From contig NZ_NDYP01000005.1 in assembly GCF_002165775.1 (NCBI RefSeq), positions 1-64,000 on the forward strand: a stretch of DNA of 64,000 nucleotides, in the 5' to 3' direction. This DNA is from Campylobacter concisus (GTDB taxonomy: Bacteria > Campylobacterota > Campylobacteria > Campylobacterales > Campylobacteraceae). The notes under the pieces were generated by a model. That model worked only from the letters and a program-made list of their open reading frames with translations. It was not told the DNA's origin and did no database searches. Positions 43,726 through 52,958 of the stretch are shown here, one piece after another (the first letter of the stretch is position 1; every line of letters starts with the position of its first letter). The position numbers and the translations under genes are program-made.

Positions 43726-46014
43726 GTGAAAACAATACAAGAAAATTTAAAACTTTTTTATATCGGATTAAAAGATAAAGAGCCATTTTTTTATAAAAAT
43801 AAGGATCTAACCACCCACGCAGCTATCATAGGTATGACAGGTAGCGGTAAAACAGGCCTTGGTATCACGCTTTTAGAAGAATCCTGCATAGACAATATAC
43901 CTTCTATCATCATCGATCCAAAAGGCGATATCACAAATTTAGCCCTCACTTTTCCGCAGATGAGGCCGGAGGATTTTTTACCATACATAGATGAAGCAGA
44001 AGCGGCCAACAAAGGTCAAAGTGTAGAGGAATTTGCCACTGCTCAAGCCGAGCTATGGAGAAACGGCATAGAGTCGAGCTTTCAAGATCTTGAGCGAGTA
44101 AAAATTTTAAAAGAGAGCGCTAGCTTTAACATCTACACACCAAAAAGCTCAGCTGGCATAGGCGTAGCGCTACTTAGTGACTTTGCCTGCCCAAATATCA
44201 CTGATGAAGAAATTTTTAGCAACTATATAAATTCGCTTGCAGCCTCGGTATTATCTCTTATTGGTATAAATTCTGAGGACATGAACTCAAAAGAACAGCT
44301 GCTCATCTCAACCATATTTGATACTAAATTTAAAGAGCAAAAAGATATCAGCATCGAAGAGCTTATAAATTTCATCGCAAATCCGCCTTTTAAAAAGATA
44401 GGCGTTTTTGATGTCGATACCTTCTATCCAAGCAGTGAGCGCCTAAGGCTTGCCATGAAGATAAATGCGCTCATCGCAAGCCCAAGTTTTAAAGGCTGGA
44501 CTCAAGGCGTTAGACTAGAAATTTCAAAGATGCTATTTGACGAAAACGGCAAGGCAAAGTGTAATATCTTCACGATCTCGCACCTAAATGACGCTGAGAG
44601 GATGTTTTTTGTTACCCTTTTACTAAACGAAATCATCGCATGGATGCGCGGCACCGAGGGCACAAGCTCACTTAGAGCGATCCTTTATATGGATGAAATT
44701 TTTGGATTTTTCCCACCAAACGCAAACCCACCATCAAAAACACCTATGCTCACACTTTTAAAGCAAGCTCGTGCATTTGGTCTTGGCTGCGTCTTAAGCA
44801 CGCAAAACCCAGTAGATCTTGACTACAAAGGTCTTAGCAACATCGGTACTTGGTTCATCGGCCGCCTCCAAACAGCGCAGGACAAAGCCCGCGTGATCGA
44901 CGGACTAAGCGGCATCGCAGGCTCAAGCTTAGATAAAGCTTCGCTTGAAAATCTCATATCAAATTTGGCAAAAAGAAATTTCTTACTCAAAAATATAAAC
45001 GAGGACGGCTTAAACGTCATCTCCACGCGCTGGGCGCTTAGCTATCTAAAAGGACCGCTCAGCCGCGAGCAAATTTCAAATTTGATGAAAGATAAAAAAG
45101 AAAATTTAAGCACTCAAAGCGTGGATAAAAGCGAGATGAAATTTAGCATAAAGCCCATAATCTCAAATGAGATTACGCAACTTTATGCTAACTCAAAAAG
45201 CCTCACGCCAAATTTATTTGCAAGTGCGAAGGTGAGAATTTATGACACCAAAAAAGGCATCGATAGCGTTTATGAAGTAAGCTATCTTTATGAACTAAAC
45301 GAAAATGACAATGAGCCAAACTGGGATGAGGCTAGCGAAGGCATGCACGTTGATGCAATCGAAAATGAGCCAAGCAGTGCAAGCTTTGCAGCTGTGCCAA
45401 ATTTCATAACGAGCGCTAAAAATTTTGATGCTTTAGAGAAAGATTTTAAAGAGTTTTTGTATAGAAATTTCAAATTTAACACCTTTGAAGCGATGGGAAT
45501 TTACTCAAAAGAAAACGAGTCAAAAGAGGAGTTTTTCATAAGGCTTCAGGATAAGTGCAATGAAATTTTAGAGGAGCAAACTGCAAAACTCACGGCTAAA
45601 TTTGAAAAAGAGCAAAAAAGCTTGCAAGACAAGCTAAATAAAGCTCTTGCAAAGCTTGATAAAGAGCAAAAAGAGATGACCACAAGCGGACTTGACGCTG
45701 CTATAAATATAGGCGCAAGCATATTTGGAGCGCTATTTGGCAACAAGCTCTTATCTCGCCAAAATGCTGGCAAAATCGCATCGAGTGCAAGAAGCGCAAA
45801 CAAGGTTTTAAAAGAGCGAAGTGACGTCAAGCTTAGCGAGCAAAGCGTAAATGATATAAATTTAGCCATAAGCGAGCTTGAAGAGAAATTTGCGCAAGAG
45901 TGCGATGCGCTAAAAGAGGCAAATGATGTTAAAAACATCACTATAAACGAAACGCAAATTTCGCCAAAGAAAAGCGACATCTACGACGAAAAAGTCGTGC
46001 TTTTGTGGAGATGA
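43726..46014 (+). CDS. HerA-like ATPase (DUF853/YjgR family)
   Basis: A 762-residue P-loop ATPase of the HerA/FtsK type. Walker A is IGMTGSGKTGLG, followed by SIIIDPKGDITNLAL; Walker B is AILYMDEIFGFFPP; sensor-like LSTQNPVDLDYKGLSN follows. The C-terminal third contains a coiled-coil (EEQTAKLTAKFEKEQKSL onward) and a Gly/Ala-rich IGASIFGALFGNK segment. Its cellular role is not known; relatives are labelled helicase by similarity only. Start is GTG with AAGG upstream. Behind the PilZ gene. Confidence 0.82.
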   Translation: MKTIQENLKLFYIGLKDKEPFFYKNKDLTTHAAIIGMTGSGKTGLGITLLEESCIDNIPSIIIDPKGDITNLALTFPQMRPEDFLPYIDEAEAANKGQSVEEFATAQAELWRNGIESSFQDLERVKILKESASFNIYTPKSSAGIGVALLSDFACPNITDEEIFSNYINSLAASVLSLIGINSEDMNSKEQLLISTIFDTKFKEQKDISIEELINFIANPPFKKIGVFDVDTFYPSSERLRLAMKINALIASPSFKGWTQGVRLEISKMLFDENGKAKCNIFTISHLNDAERMFFVTLLLNEIIAWMRGTEGTSSLRAILYMDEIFGFFPPNANPPSKTPMLTLLKQARAFGLGCVLSTQNPVDLDYKGLSNIGTWFIGRLQTAQDKARVIDGLSGIAGSSLDKASLENLISNLAKRNFLLKNINEDGLNVISTRWALSYLKGPLSREQISNLMKDKKENLSTQSVDKSEMKFSIKPIISNEITQLYANSKSLTPNLFASAKVRIYDTKKGIDSVYEVSYLYELNENDNEPNWDEASEGMHVDAIENEPSSASFAAVPNFITSAKNFDALEKDFKEFLYRNFKFNTFEAMGIYSKENESKEEFFIRLQDKCNEILEEQTAKLTAKFEKEQKSLQDKLNKALAKLDKEQKEMTTSGLDAAINIGASIFGALFGNKLLSRQNAGKIASSARSANKVLKERSDVKLSEQSVNDINLAISELEEKFAQECDALKEANDVKNITINETQISPKKSDIYDEKVVLLWR

Positions 46015-46072
46015 TTTATAAAAAAATTAGTATTTTTTTACTATCATTTCTGTTAAATTTAAAAGGTAAAAT

Positions 46073-46684
46073 ATGCAAAATTTAATACTTTATGCCATTA
46101 GTTATTTACTTGGAAGCATTCCATCTGGTCTCATTCTTGCAAAAATTTTTGGGCATGTTGATATAAAAAACGAAGGTAGCAAGAGCATCGGTGCAACAAA
46201 TGTTTTAAGAGTTTTAAAACAAAAAGATCCAAAATTAGCCAAAAAACTAGCCATTTTAACGATAATTTGTGATGTTTTAAAAGGCGTTTTGCCACTTGTT
46301 GTCGCTTCACATTTGGGAGCTAGCCAAAGTGTACTTTGGACGATGGCGGTTTTAAGCGTGGCTGGACATTGTTTTTCTATATTTTTGGGCTTTCAAGGCG
46401 GCAAAGGTGTGGCAACTGGAGCTGGAGTGATCGCATTTTTCTTACCAGTTGAGATCATAATCGCTCTTGTCGTTTGGTTTTTGATCGGTAAATTTTTAAA
46501 AATTAGCTCTCTTGCTTCACTTTGTGCGTTGATAGCTCTCATAGCATCAAGCTTTATAATCCACCCAGAGTTAGATGAAATTTACACACACGCTCCAATA
46601 CTAATCATCGCATTTTTGGTGGTTTATAAACACATACCAAATATCGTTCGTTTAATATCTGGCAAGGAGAAAAAAGTCGTATGA
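46073..46684 (+). CDS. plsY: glycerol-3-phosphate acyltransferase PlsY
   Basis: Membrane enzyme that acylates glycerol 3-phosphate with acyl phosphate from PlsX. The 203 residues show the three conserved loops: YLLGSIPSGLI, GSKSIGATNVLRVL and GFQGGKGVATGAG, in a five-helix protein. It overlaps folB by four bases, as in C. jejuni. Confidence 0.95.
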   Translation: MQNLILYAISYLLGSIPSGLILAKIFGHVDIKNEGSKSIGATNVLRVLKQKDPKLAKKLAILTIICDVLKGVLPLVVASHLGASQSVLWTMAVLSVAGHCFSIFLGFQGGKGVATGAGVIAFFLPVEIIIALVVWFLIGKFLKISSLASLCALIALIASSFIIHPELDEIYTHAPILIIAFLVVYKHIPNIVRLISGKEKKVV

Positions 46685-47007
46685 AAAGCGAGATGACGAC
46701 GATCATTAAAGATTATAAATTTGAAACGATCATCGGAATGCTTGATTTTGAGCGAGTCGCTAAGCAAGAGGTGCAAATAAATCTAGAAATTTGCTCAACT
46801 GGCTTTATTGATTATGTTTTAATTATTGGCTTTGTTAAAAATTTTTACAATGAAAGACAGTTCCAAAGCGTTGAAGAGTCTCTTGAAGAAACCAGCAAAG
46901 CATTAAAAGAGAAATTTAGCTCACTAACTAGCCTTAAAATGGAAATTTTAAAAACTGAAATTTTACCAAACGTAGTTGTTGGAGCAAAAATAAATACTAT
47001 TTTTTAA
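46681..47007 (+). CDS. folB: dihydroneopterin aldolase, Campylobacter type
   Basis: Folate pathway enzyme, 108 residues. It is a short divergent FolB: IIGMLDFERVAKQEVQINL at the N-terminus fits the family, and a C-terminal LKMEILKTEILP segment follows. Assignment rests partly on context (plsY-folB-cosR order). ATG overlaps the plsY stop. Confidence 0.75.
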   Translation: MKSEMTTIIKDYKFETIIGMLDFERVAKQEVQINLEICSTGFIDYVLIIGFVKNFYNERQFQSVEESLEETSKALKEKFSSLTSLKMEILKTEILPNVVVGAKINTIF

Positions 47008-47047
47008 AAATTTATTAAACTATCTTGAAATATTGCTTAATTTATGA

Positions 47048-47053
47048 TACAAT
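47048..47053 (+). promoter_or_regulatory. -10 element for cosR
   Basis: TACAAT in TATGATACAATCGCC, 31 bases before the ATG; extended -10 form. Confidence 0.5.
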
Positions 47054-47083
47054 CGCCCATAAATTTTAGTTTAAGGAAGCAAA

Positions 47084-47755
47084 ATGCGTATTTTAATAGT
47101 TGAAGATGAAGTGACGCTAAATAAGACGATTGCTGAGGGCTTGCAGGAGTTTGGCTATCAAACTGATAGCTCTGAAAATTTTAAAGATGCTGAATACTAT
47201 ATAGGTATCAGAAATTACGATCTAGTTTTGACTGATTGGATGCTCCAAGATGGCGATGGCATAGATCTTATAAACATCATCAAACATAAATCTCCACGCA
47301 CTTCAGTTGTAGTTCTTTCTGCAAAAGATGACAAAGAAAGCGAAATAAAAGCACTTAGAGCTGGTGCTGATGACTATATCAAAAAACCATTTGATTTTGA
47401 TATCCTAGTAGCTAGACTTGAAGCTAGACTACGCTTTGGCGGCACAAATATTATAAAAATCGATGAGCTCATCATAAATCCAGATGAGGAGAAGATCACA
47501 TATTTGGGTCGTGATATTGAGCTTAAGGGCAAACCTTTTGAAGTCTTAACTCATCTTGCAAGACACTCAGATCAGATCGTATCTAAAGAGCAACTGCTTG
47601 ATGCTATCTGGGAAGAGCCAGAGCTTGTAACTCCAAACGTTATTGAAGTCGCTATCAACCAAATCCGCCAAAAAATGGATAAACCACTAAATATTTCAAC
47701 AATTGAAACTGTTAGAAGACGCGGATATAGATTTTGTTTTCCCAAAAAAGCCTAA
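47084..47755 (+). CDS. cosR: OmpR-family response regulator, CosR/HsrA homologue
   Basis: A 223-residue regulator: receiver domain (1-115) and winged-helix DNA-binding domain. The C-terminal half (LKGKPFEVLTHLARHSDQIV, VEVAINQIRQ-like segment, ETVRRRGYRFCFPKK) is close to C. jejuni CosR, the oxidative-stress regulator, as I remember it. The receiver keeps the acidic pair in VEDE, a phospho-acceptor Asp51 in LVLTDWML, and Lys in IKKPFDF. C. jejuni CosR is described as an orphan with Asn at position 51, so this version looks capable of phosphorylation. A kinase gene overlaps its end. Confidence 0.88.
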   Translation: MRILIVEDEVTLNKTIAEGLQEFGYQTDSSENFKDAEYYIGIRNYDLVLTDWMLQDGDGIDLINIIKHKSPRTSVVVLSAKDDKESEIKALRAGADDYIKKPFDFDILVARLEARLRFGGTNIIKIDELIINPDEEKITYLGRDIELKGKPFEVLTHLARHSDQIVSKEQLLDAIWEEPELVTPNVIEVAINQIRQKMDKPLNISTIETVRRRGYRFCFPKKA

Positions 47756-49011
47756 GGAATAGATTTATACTACAATTAGCATCTGGTGCTATGATGCTAA
47801 TTGTAGTTATTTCGGTAATGCTTTATCACTATATAAGGGTTACCGTTTTTCAAAGTGTAGTTAATGAGCTAAACTATCAAGCCGAAGCTTATAAAAAAAA
47901 TCCTCAGAATTTCAATCCTTTAAATTCAAAAACATTTACGATAGAAAATCCAAACAAAACTCTAGCAACGATAAAAACAGACGAGCCACAAGATAAAGAA
48001 ACATATATCATAACGCAAAAATTAAAGGATCAAAGTAAAACTATTTTAATAACAAAACTCGATGAAAGTAGTTATTTAAGCCTAGAAAAAGATACTACTC
48101 TTCAAGCTCATATAGTAGAAGAAATTTTTATAGATATTATAATCGTAAATGTGTCAGCGATACTTTTGGTGCTTTTTTATGCACTATTTTTATCAAGAAT
48201 GCTTTTAATACCTATAAAAATTTTGAGTCACAAACTTACAAATTTAGACGAAAAATTTCTTCATGAAATCGATATAAAAAGTCTACCAGATGAGTTTTTA
48301 CCACTTGGGCAGAGTATAAATAGGCTAATCTCTCGCATCCAAACATTTGTCTTATACCAAAAAGAACTTTTTGTAGGCGTGGCACATGAGCTAAAAACAC
48401 CGCTGGCTGTAATGAAAACAAAAAATGAAGTTACGCTTTTAAAGCCACGCGAGAGCGAAAAATATATCGAGGCACTAAAATCAAACAATGAAGCTATAAA
48501 CGGCATGAACGCGATGATAAGTTCTGTGCTTGAGATCGGTCGCCAAGAGGGAGCCCAGTTTGAAGAGCCAGTAAATACCGATGTCATAGGATTTTTAAAA
48601 AAACTTGTGAAAAACTATGAGATACTTGCGAAAAATGATGAAAAAAATATAAAACTGGACCTAAAACCAGAAATTTTAAATCTAAAAATACAAACTAGCT
48701 TGCTAACTCACATTGTGCAAAATTTTGTTCAAAATGCCATTAAATTTTCACCAAAAAATAGCACCATTACGATTAGCTCTAAGCTTATAAAAAATAAATT
48801 TATCATCGAAGTAATAGATGAAGGAATAGGCATAGATGAGAGTAAAGATTTATTTGCTCCATTTAAAAGATATGGCGACAAAGGTGGTGCTGGGCTTGGG
48901 TTGTTTCTAGCTAAAGGTGCAGCACAGGCTCTTGGTGGCGAAGTAGACATTAAAAATAGAAACGATAGAAGCGGTGCAGTCGCAAGCCTAGTTTTAAATA
49001 TAAAAGGATAA
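47734..49011 (+). CDS. sensor histidine kinase paired with the CosR-like regulator
   Basis: A 425-residue membrane kinase. First helix around residues 12-33 (LASGAMMLIVVISVMLYHYI), a periplasmic loop of about 100 residues, second helix around 130-155, HAMP-like linker, H-box with His218 in VGVAHELKTPLAVM, N-box QNFVQNAIKFSP, and G boxes DEGIGIDES and GGAGLGLFLAKG. Start is probably TTG at 47734, inside the end of cosR (22-base overlap); the first ATG would remove half of helix one. Overlap argues that it phosphorylates the CosR-like protein. The ligand is unknown. Confidence 0.88.
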   Translation: MFSQKSLRNRFILQLASGAMMLIVVISVMLYHYIRVTVFQSVVNELNYQAEAYKKNPQNFNPLNSKTFTIENPNKTLATIKTDEPQDKETYIITQKLKDQSKTILITKLDESSYLSLEKDTTLQAHIVEEIFIDIIIVNVSAILLVLFYALFLSRMLLIPIKILSHKLTNLDEKFLHEIDIKSLPDEFLPLGQSINRLISRIQTFVLYQKELFVGVAHELKTPLAVMKTKNEVTLLKPRESEKYIEALKSNNEAINGMNAMISSVLEIGRQEGAQFEEPVNTDVIGFLKKLVKNYEILAKNDEKNIKLDLKPEILNLKIQTSLLTHIVQNFVQNAIKFSPKNSTITISSKLIKNKFIIEVIDEGIGIDESKDLFAPFKRYGDKGGAGLGLFLAKGAAQALGGEVDIKNRNDRSGAVASLVLNIKG

Positions 49012-49013
49012 AA

Positions 49014-50462
49014 ATGGCAAAGAGAACCGCAGTAATCGACCTTGGCTCAAATTCCATGCGAATGGCAATATTTGAGAGAACGTCACGCTTAGCATTTTTT
49101 ATACTAGCTGAATATAAAACAAAAGTGCGTCTAGGTGAAGGCGGATATGGCTCAAACAATGAAATATCCGAAAGCTCAATGGAAAAAGCGCTAAAGGCTT
49201 TTAGAGAATTTTCAAATATCATAAAAAGCTACAAATGCAATAAAGTCTTATGTGTTGGTACTTCAGCGCTTAGGGACGCTCCAAACGCAAATGTTTTGAT
49301 TTCTCTTTTAAGAAAAAAACTTGGCATAAATTTAAAAGTCATAGACGGCAAAGAAGAGGCTACTTTTGGTGCAATCGCGGCCAAGAATTTACTCCATAAC
49401 ATCGCTGAATGCGTCACTATTGATATCGGTGGCGGATCAACTGAGCTTGCCAGAATAAGCAAAGGCAAAATAATAGATACGCTCTCACTTGACATTGGTA
49501 CAGTTAGGTTAAAAGAGCTTTTTTTTGATAAGAAAAACTTAAATAAGTTGCCAAAATTTTTAGAACAAGTTACAAAACAGATAGATGAGCGATTTAAATG
49601 CCAAAATATAATCGCTATTGGTGGCTCTCTTAGAGCGATATCATCTGCTATAATGAGCAAAAATTTATATCCACTCTCATCACTGCATGGCTTTTGCTAT
49701 AAGCTTAGCGACGAGCAAGCCTACATCGAGAGCATTGCAAATGTTAGCGTGCTTGAGCTAAATAAATTTCCTATTAAAAAAGATAGATACGACACCATTA
49801 GAGAAGGCGCACATATCTTTTTAGCCCTTGCCGAAGCTCTAAATGCCAAAAATATTATAACAAGTGGGGTTGGCGTAAGAGAGGGAGTGTTCTTAAAAGA
49901 TTTTTTACGCCCTAGCATTAAATTTCCGCAAAATTTTAATCCAAGTATCAAAAGTTTGCAAGATCGTTTTATATTATCATGTAATAAATCGGTCACAAGA
50001 TATGCAAAAGATATATTTATGGTATTAAAAAAGCTTCACGGTTTAAGCGATAACTATCTTGAAGTGCTTTTAGTTGCTACAAAACTTCACAATGTCGGTC
50101 AAGAGATTGGCTTTTATGGCGATCATAAAAACTCAGCCTATATAGTCCTAAATGCCTTAAATTATGGCTTTTCGCATGAACAAAAAGCATTGATTGCAGT
50201 AGTAATTGGCACAAACGGAAAGAAAAACATCTATGAATTTGAGCGATATAAAAATTTACTTCCAAAAGCCGAGTGTATAAGATGGCTAAGTTTTATACTC
50301 TCACTAGCAAAGGCACTTGATCTAACCTGTGAAAGGCCAAATCTAAACTTCGAATTTAGTGGGCATACGCTGAAAATAGAAGGTGCAAAAGAATTTGCTA
50401 TGGCAAAAGAAGAGATAAAAAAGATCACAAAGCCTGAAATTTTTGCTATTTCGTTTGTATAA
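49014..50462 (+). CDS. Ppx/GppA family phosphatase
   Basis: An exopolyphosphatase/guanosine pentaphosphate phosphatase-type protein of 482 residues. ASKHA-fold motifs: AVIDLGSNSMRMAIF at the N-terminus, VGTSALRDAPN, and VTIDIGGGSTELARI. The C-terminal half has an HD-like helical region with TKLHNVGQEIGFYGDHKNSA. It starts three bases after the kinase gene. Whether it prefers polyphosphate or pppGpp cannot be told. Confidence 0.88.
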   Translation: MAKRTAVIDLGSNSMRMAIFERTSRLAFFILAEYKTKVRLGEGGYGSNNEISESSMEKALKAFREFSNIIKSYKCNKVLCVGTSALRDAPNANVLISLLRKKLGINLKVIDGKEEATFGAIAAKNLLHNIAECVTIDIGGGSTELARISKGKIIDTLSLDIGTVRLKELFFDKKNLNKLPKFLEQVTKQIDERFKCQNIIAIGGSLRAISSAIMSKNLYPLSSLHGFCYKLSDEQAYIESIANVSVLELNKFPIKKDRYDTIREGAHIFLALAEALNAKNIITSGVGVREGVFLKDFLRPSIKFPQNFNPSIKSLQDRFILSCNKSVTRYAKDIFMVLKKLHGLSDNYLEVLLVATKLHNVGQEIGFYGDHKNSAYIVLNALNYGFSHEQKALIAVVIGTNGKKNIYEFERYKNLLPKAECIRWLSFILSLAKALDLTCERPNLNFEFSGHTLKIEGAKEFAMAKEEIKKITKPEIFAISFV

Positions 50463-50521
50463 ATTTTGAAACTAACTTTAACGCATAAATTTAAATTGGA
50501 TGAGAATTTTAGCTAAAACTA

Positions 50522-51400
50522 CTAAAATTCTCCGCTCATTTTATCTTTATAGTTACTTAAACTATTTTTTCGTTCTTCTAAAAATGAGCTTAGTTTTTTC
50601 TTGTTCTCTTCGAAAAATATAGCAAAATCCTGCTCATTTTGTATCTTGTCTTCACCAAAGCTATCAAGCATTACATTTGAGCTACCAACTATCACCAAAT
50701 AACGCCTATTTTCATAGCTTAATAACATTAGTTTATTAGTACGATCAAGATATTTTTCATAGATGATATTTACGCCACTATTTTGATTTTTAAGTAGCCA
50801 GTTCATTGATTTTGTATCATTTTGAGACTGATTTCTAGGTGTTTTAAATCCGCCAAAATCATTACTCTTTGAAGTAATATATCTTTTAAATACATATAAA
50901 AATACAAGAAGCGCAATAAGCACACTTAAGACTATAAAATATCTTGAGTCTATATTCAGCATAGGCTCTTCATCTGCCTTTGGAGTACTAGGGGTCTCTA
51001 TTTTTGCACTAGCTTGAGGCATATTTTGTATTTGAGGTTTTGCATTTTTTAGAGTTACACGAATGCGGAGTCCAAAACTATCAGTCGTCTTTGAAGCATT
51101 TACGATAATAGCATCATTTGAGCGTAAATTTAAGACAAGTGAGTTTTGCTTTGGCTCTATCTCAAGCTCTTGAATAATCTTTGAGTTTATATCTTTGCTA
51201 GCACTTTGATCGTAATTTAGCGAATTTAATATCAAAGACGTTGTGTCCTTTTCGCGCTTTTGAAAGATATTTCCTTCATAAGGTGCATCAAAGCTAAGCA
51301 TAATATCGACTCTATCAGCACGTTCATAGATATTGTAAGTTAATAGGTTTGAAGCTAAAATTTGAGTTACAAAAAGTAAGAAAAATAGTATAAATTTCAT
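50522..51400 (-). CDS. FliO-like flagellar protein with periplasmic domain
   Basis: A 292-residue membrane protein: signal-like N-terminus MKFILFFLLFVTQILA, a periplasmic AMIN-like beta domain (about 20-130), one membrane helix (YFIVLSVLIALLVFLYVF), and a cytoplasmic part with NKLMLLSYENRRYLVIVG resembling FliO. Epsilonproteobacterial FliO proteins are described as having a large periplasmic part. It overlaps fliN by four bases, which supports a role in assembling the export gate. FliO identity is likely, not certain. Confidence 0.6.
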   Translation of the reverse strand: MKFILFFLLFVTQILASNLLTYNIYERADRVDIMLSFDAPYEGNIFQKREKDTTSLILNSLNYDQSASKDINSKIIQELEIEPKQNSLVLNLRSNDAIIVNASKTTDSFGLRIRVTLKNAKPQIQNMPQASAKIETPSTPKADEEPMLNIDSRYFIVLSVLIALLVFLYVFKRYITSKSNDFGGFKTPRNQSQNDTKSMNWLLKNQNSGVNIIYEKYLDRTNKLMLLSYENRRYLVIVGSSNVMLDSFGEDKIQNEQDFAIFFEENKKKLSSFLEERKNSLSNYKDKMSGEF

Positions 51401-51714
51401 AAAAGTTCTTTTTTGAAGTACTGAATAACTGACTTTGAGTCCAAAATTTCATTTATCCTGATGGCTAAATTTTTCTCATAAACCATTACTTCGCCTTTTC
51501 CAAAAATTCTATTATTTATATATAGCTCCACACTCTCACCAGCTGGCTTTTCAAGGTCTATGACCGAACCAGCTTCAAATTTCAAAAGCTCATTTATGCT
51601 AACCGTGGTAGTTCCTAGCTCAGCTATAAAATCAACGCTTATATCCATAAGCTCATCATAGCTCTTAAAAAGCCCTAGCTGCTCTAGCGTCTCTATCGCA
51701 CTCTCGTCGTTCAT
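51397..51714 (-). CDS. fliN: flagellar motor switch protein FliN
   Basis: C-ring protein of 105 residues, SpoA fold: VDFIAELGTTTVSINELLKF, GSVIDLEKPAGESVELYIN and GEVMVYEKNLAIRINEIL are diagnostic. Overlaps both neighbours by four bases, forming a CheX-like/fliN/FliO-like operon. Confidence 0.93.
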   Translation of the reverse strand: MNDESAIETLEQLGLFKSYDELMDISVDFIAELGTTTVSINELLKFEAGSVIDLEKPAGESVELYINNRIFGKGEVMVYEKNLAIRINEILDSKSVIQYFKKELL

Positions 51715-52130
51715 TGTATGTCGTAGCCTATTTGAAATGTTCTATTTTTTATTTTATATACAAATTTCTCTTTTAGCTTTATGCCGAAATTTTCAACTTC
51801 ACCTAAAAATTCAGGTGTCCCAAGTTTATAAGTATTTGGCTCTTTTTCGTTTAGCAAATTTTTAGCTTTGCCAATGATCTGATTTGCTATCTCTTTACAA
51901 AGATCGTCTAGATCACCACCATCAACATCTTCGTGACCAAAAAAGGCATTCATGAAAATTTTCAAAGTATCTTTTTTAAAAAATAGGTAAAAATGATACT
52001 CACTTTTGCCCTTATAGACTGGTATGCTAGCTCCGTAAAATCCTTTGCCTAGACTCTTACCAAACTCTAAATCTAGCCCTAAAGTATCCTTACAAAGATA
52101 GCTTGTAGCTTCATCTATAACTTTTCTCAT
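51711..52130 (-). CDS. CheX-like phosphatase family protein
   Basis: A 139-residue protein with the CheX/CheC-type helix LDDLCKEIANQIIGKAKNLL, whose Glu-x2-Asn pair is the catalytic signature of CheY-P phosphatases, and a GTPEFLGE loop. Position ahead of fliN supports a role in chemotaxis signalling at the motor. Family is probable; activity is inferred. Confidence 0.65.
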   Translation of the reverse strand: MRKVIDEATSYLCKDTLGLDLEFGKSLGKGFYGASIPVYKGKSEYHFYLFFKKDTLKIFMNAFFGHEDVDGGDLDDLCKEIANQIIGKAKNLLNEKEPNTYKLGTPEFLGEVENFGIKLKEKFVYKIKNRTFQIGYDIQ

Positions 52131-52208
52131 ATCTCTTCCTTAAGACTTGAAATGCATTTTCAATTATACTTTGGCTTTACTAAATTAGCTATAAATTTAT
52201 TAAGCATT

Positions 52209-52958
52209 TTAAAAGAGTTTATCTATCTCTTTTACTAGCTTTTCACCGCTAAATTCGGCACAAAGCTTAACTATTTGCGTACCTATGATTGCTCCATCAG
52301 CATATTTTTTTACCTCATTAACATCATCTTTGTTTTTTATACCAAAGCCCACAGCCACTGGCAAATCGCTCTTTTTCTTAAGCTCTAGGACCAAATTTTT
52401 TATCCTATCTTCATCAGCCCTTTTTGAACCGCTAACGCCGATCGCACCAAGAGCGTAAATAAAACCTGAGCCAAATTTTAAAATTCCATCCGCCCTACCC
52501 CCAGAGGTGACACTGATAAGTGGTATCAGGCTTAGATTTAGCTCCTTGCACTTTAGAGCAAATTCCTCACACTCCTCACAAGGCAGATCGGGCACGATAA
52601 AGCCGCTTACTCCTGCCTCAACCGATCTTTTTAGAAATTTATCAACGCCGTAAGCAAAGATGATATTAAAATAGACCAGAAAAACAAGTGGCTTTGTCAC
52701 TTTTGTCTTACAACTCTCAAGCATGTCAAAGACGACGTCCGTATTTACGCCATTTTGCACCGTCTCAAAGCTAGCTTGCGCGATGAGTTTACCGTCAGCC
52801 AGAGGATCAGAGTAAGGGATGCCGATCTCTACTAGATCAAGCGTACTCTCATCTAAATTTTCTAAAAATTCCTTCGTTTTTTCTAGGCTTGGATATCCAG
52901 CCACGATGTAGCCGATGTTTGCTTTTTTGCCGCTAAATGCGCTTCTTATCTTATCCAT
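52209..52958 (-). CDS. trpA: tryptophan synthase alpha chain
   Basis: Cleaves indole-3-glycerol phosphate to indole. The 249-residue TIM barrel has [12 protein letters not shown], the catalytic Glu in [14 protein letters not shown], Asp in [11 protein letters not shown] and the phosphate loop [11 protein letters not shown]. Overlaps trpB by eight bases. Last gene of the trp operon. Confidence 0.95.
   Translation of the reverse strand: MDKIRSAFSGKKANIGYIVAGYPSLEKTKEFLENLDESTLDLVEIGIPYSDPLADGKLIAQASFETVQNGVNTDVVFDMLESCKTKVTKPLVFLVYFNIIFAYGVDKFLKRSVEAGVSGFIVPDLPCEECEEFALKCKELNLSLIPLISVTSGGRADGILKFGSGFIYALGAIGVSGSKRADEDRIKNLVLELKKKSDLPVAVGFGIKNKDDVNEVKKYADGAIIGTQIVKLCAEFSGEKLVKEIDKLF

Noticed and set aside
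45546-45980. Minus-strand frame opposite the HerA-like coiled coil
   Set aside because: Low-complexity mirror of a Lys/Glu/Ala-rich coiled coil; no start signal.
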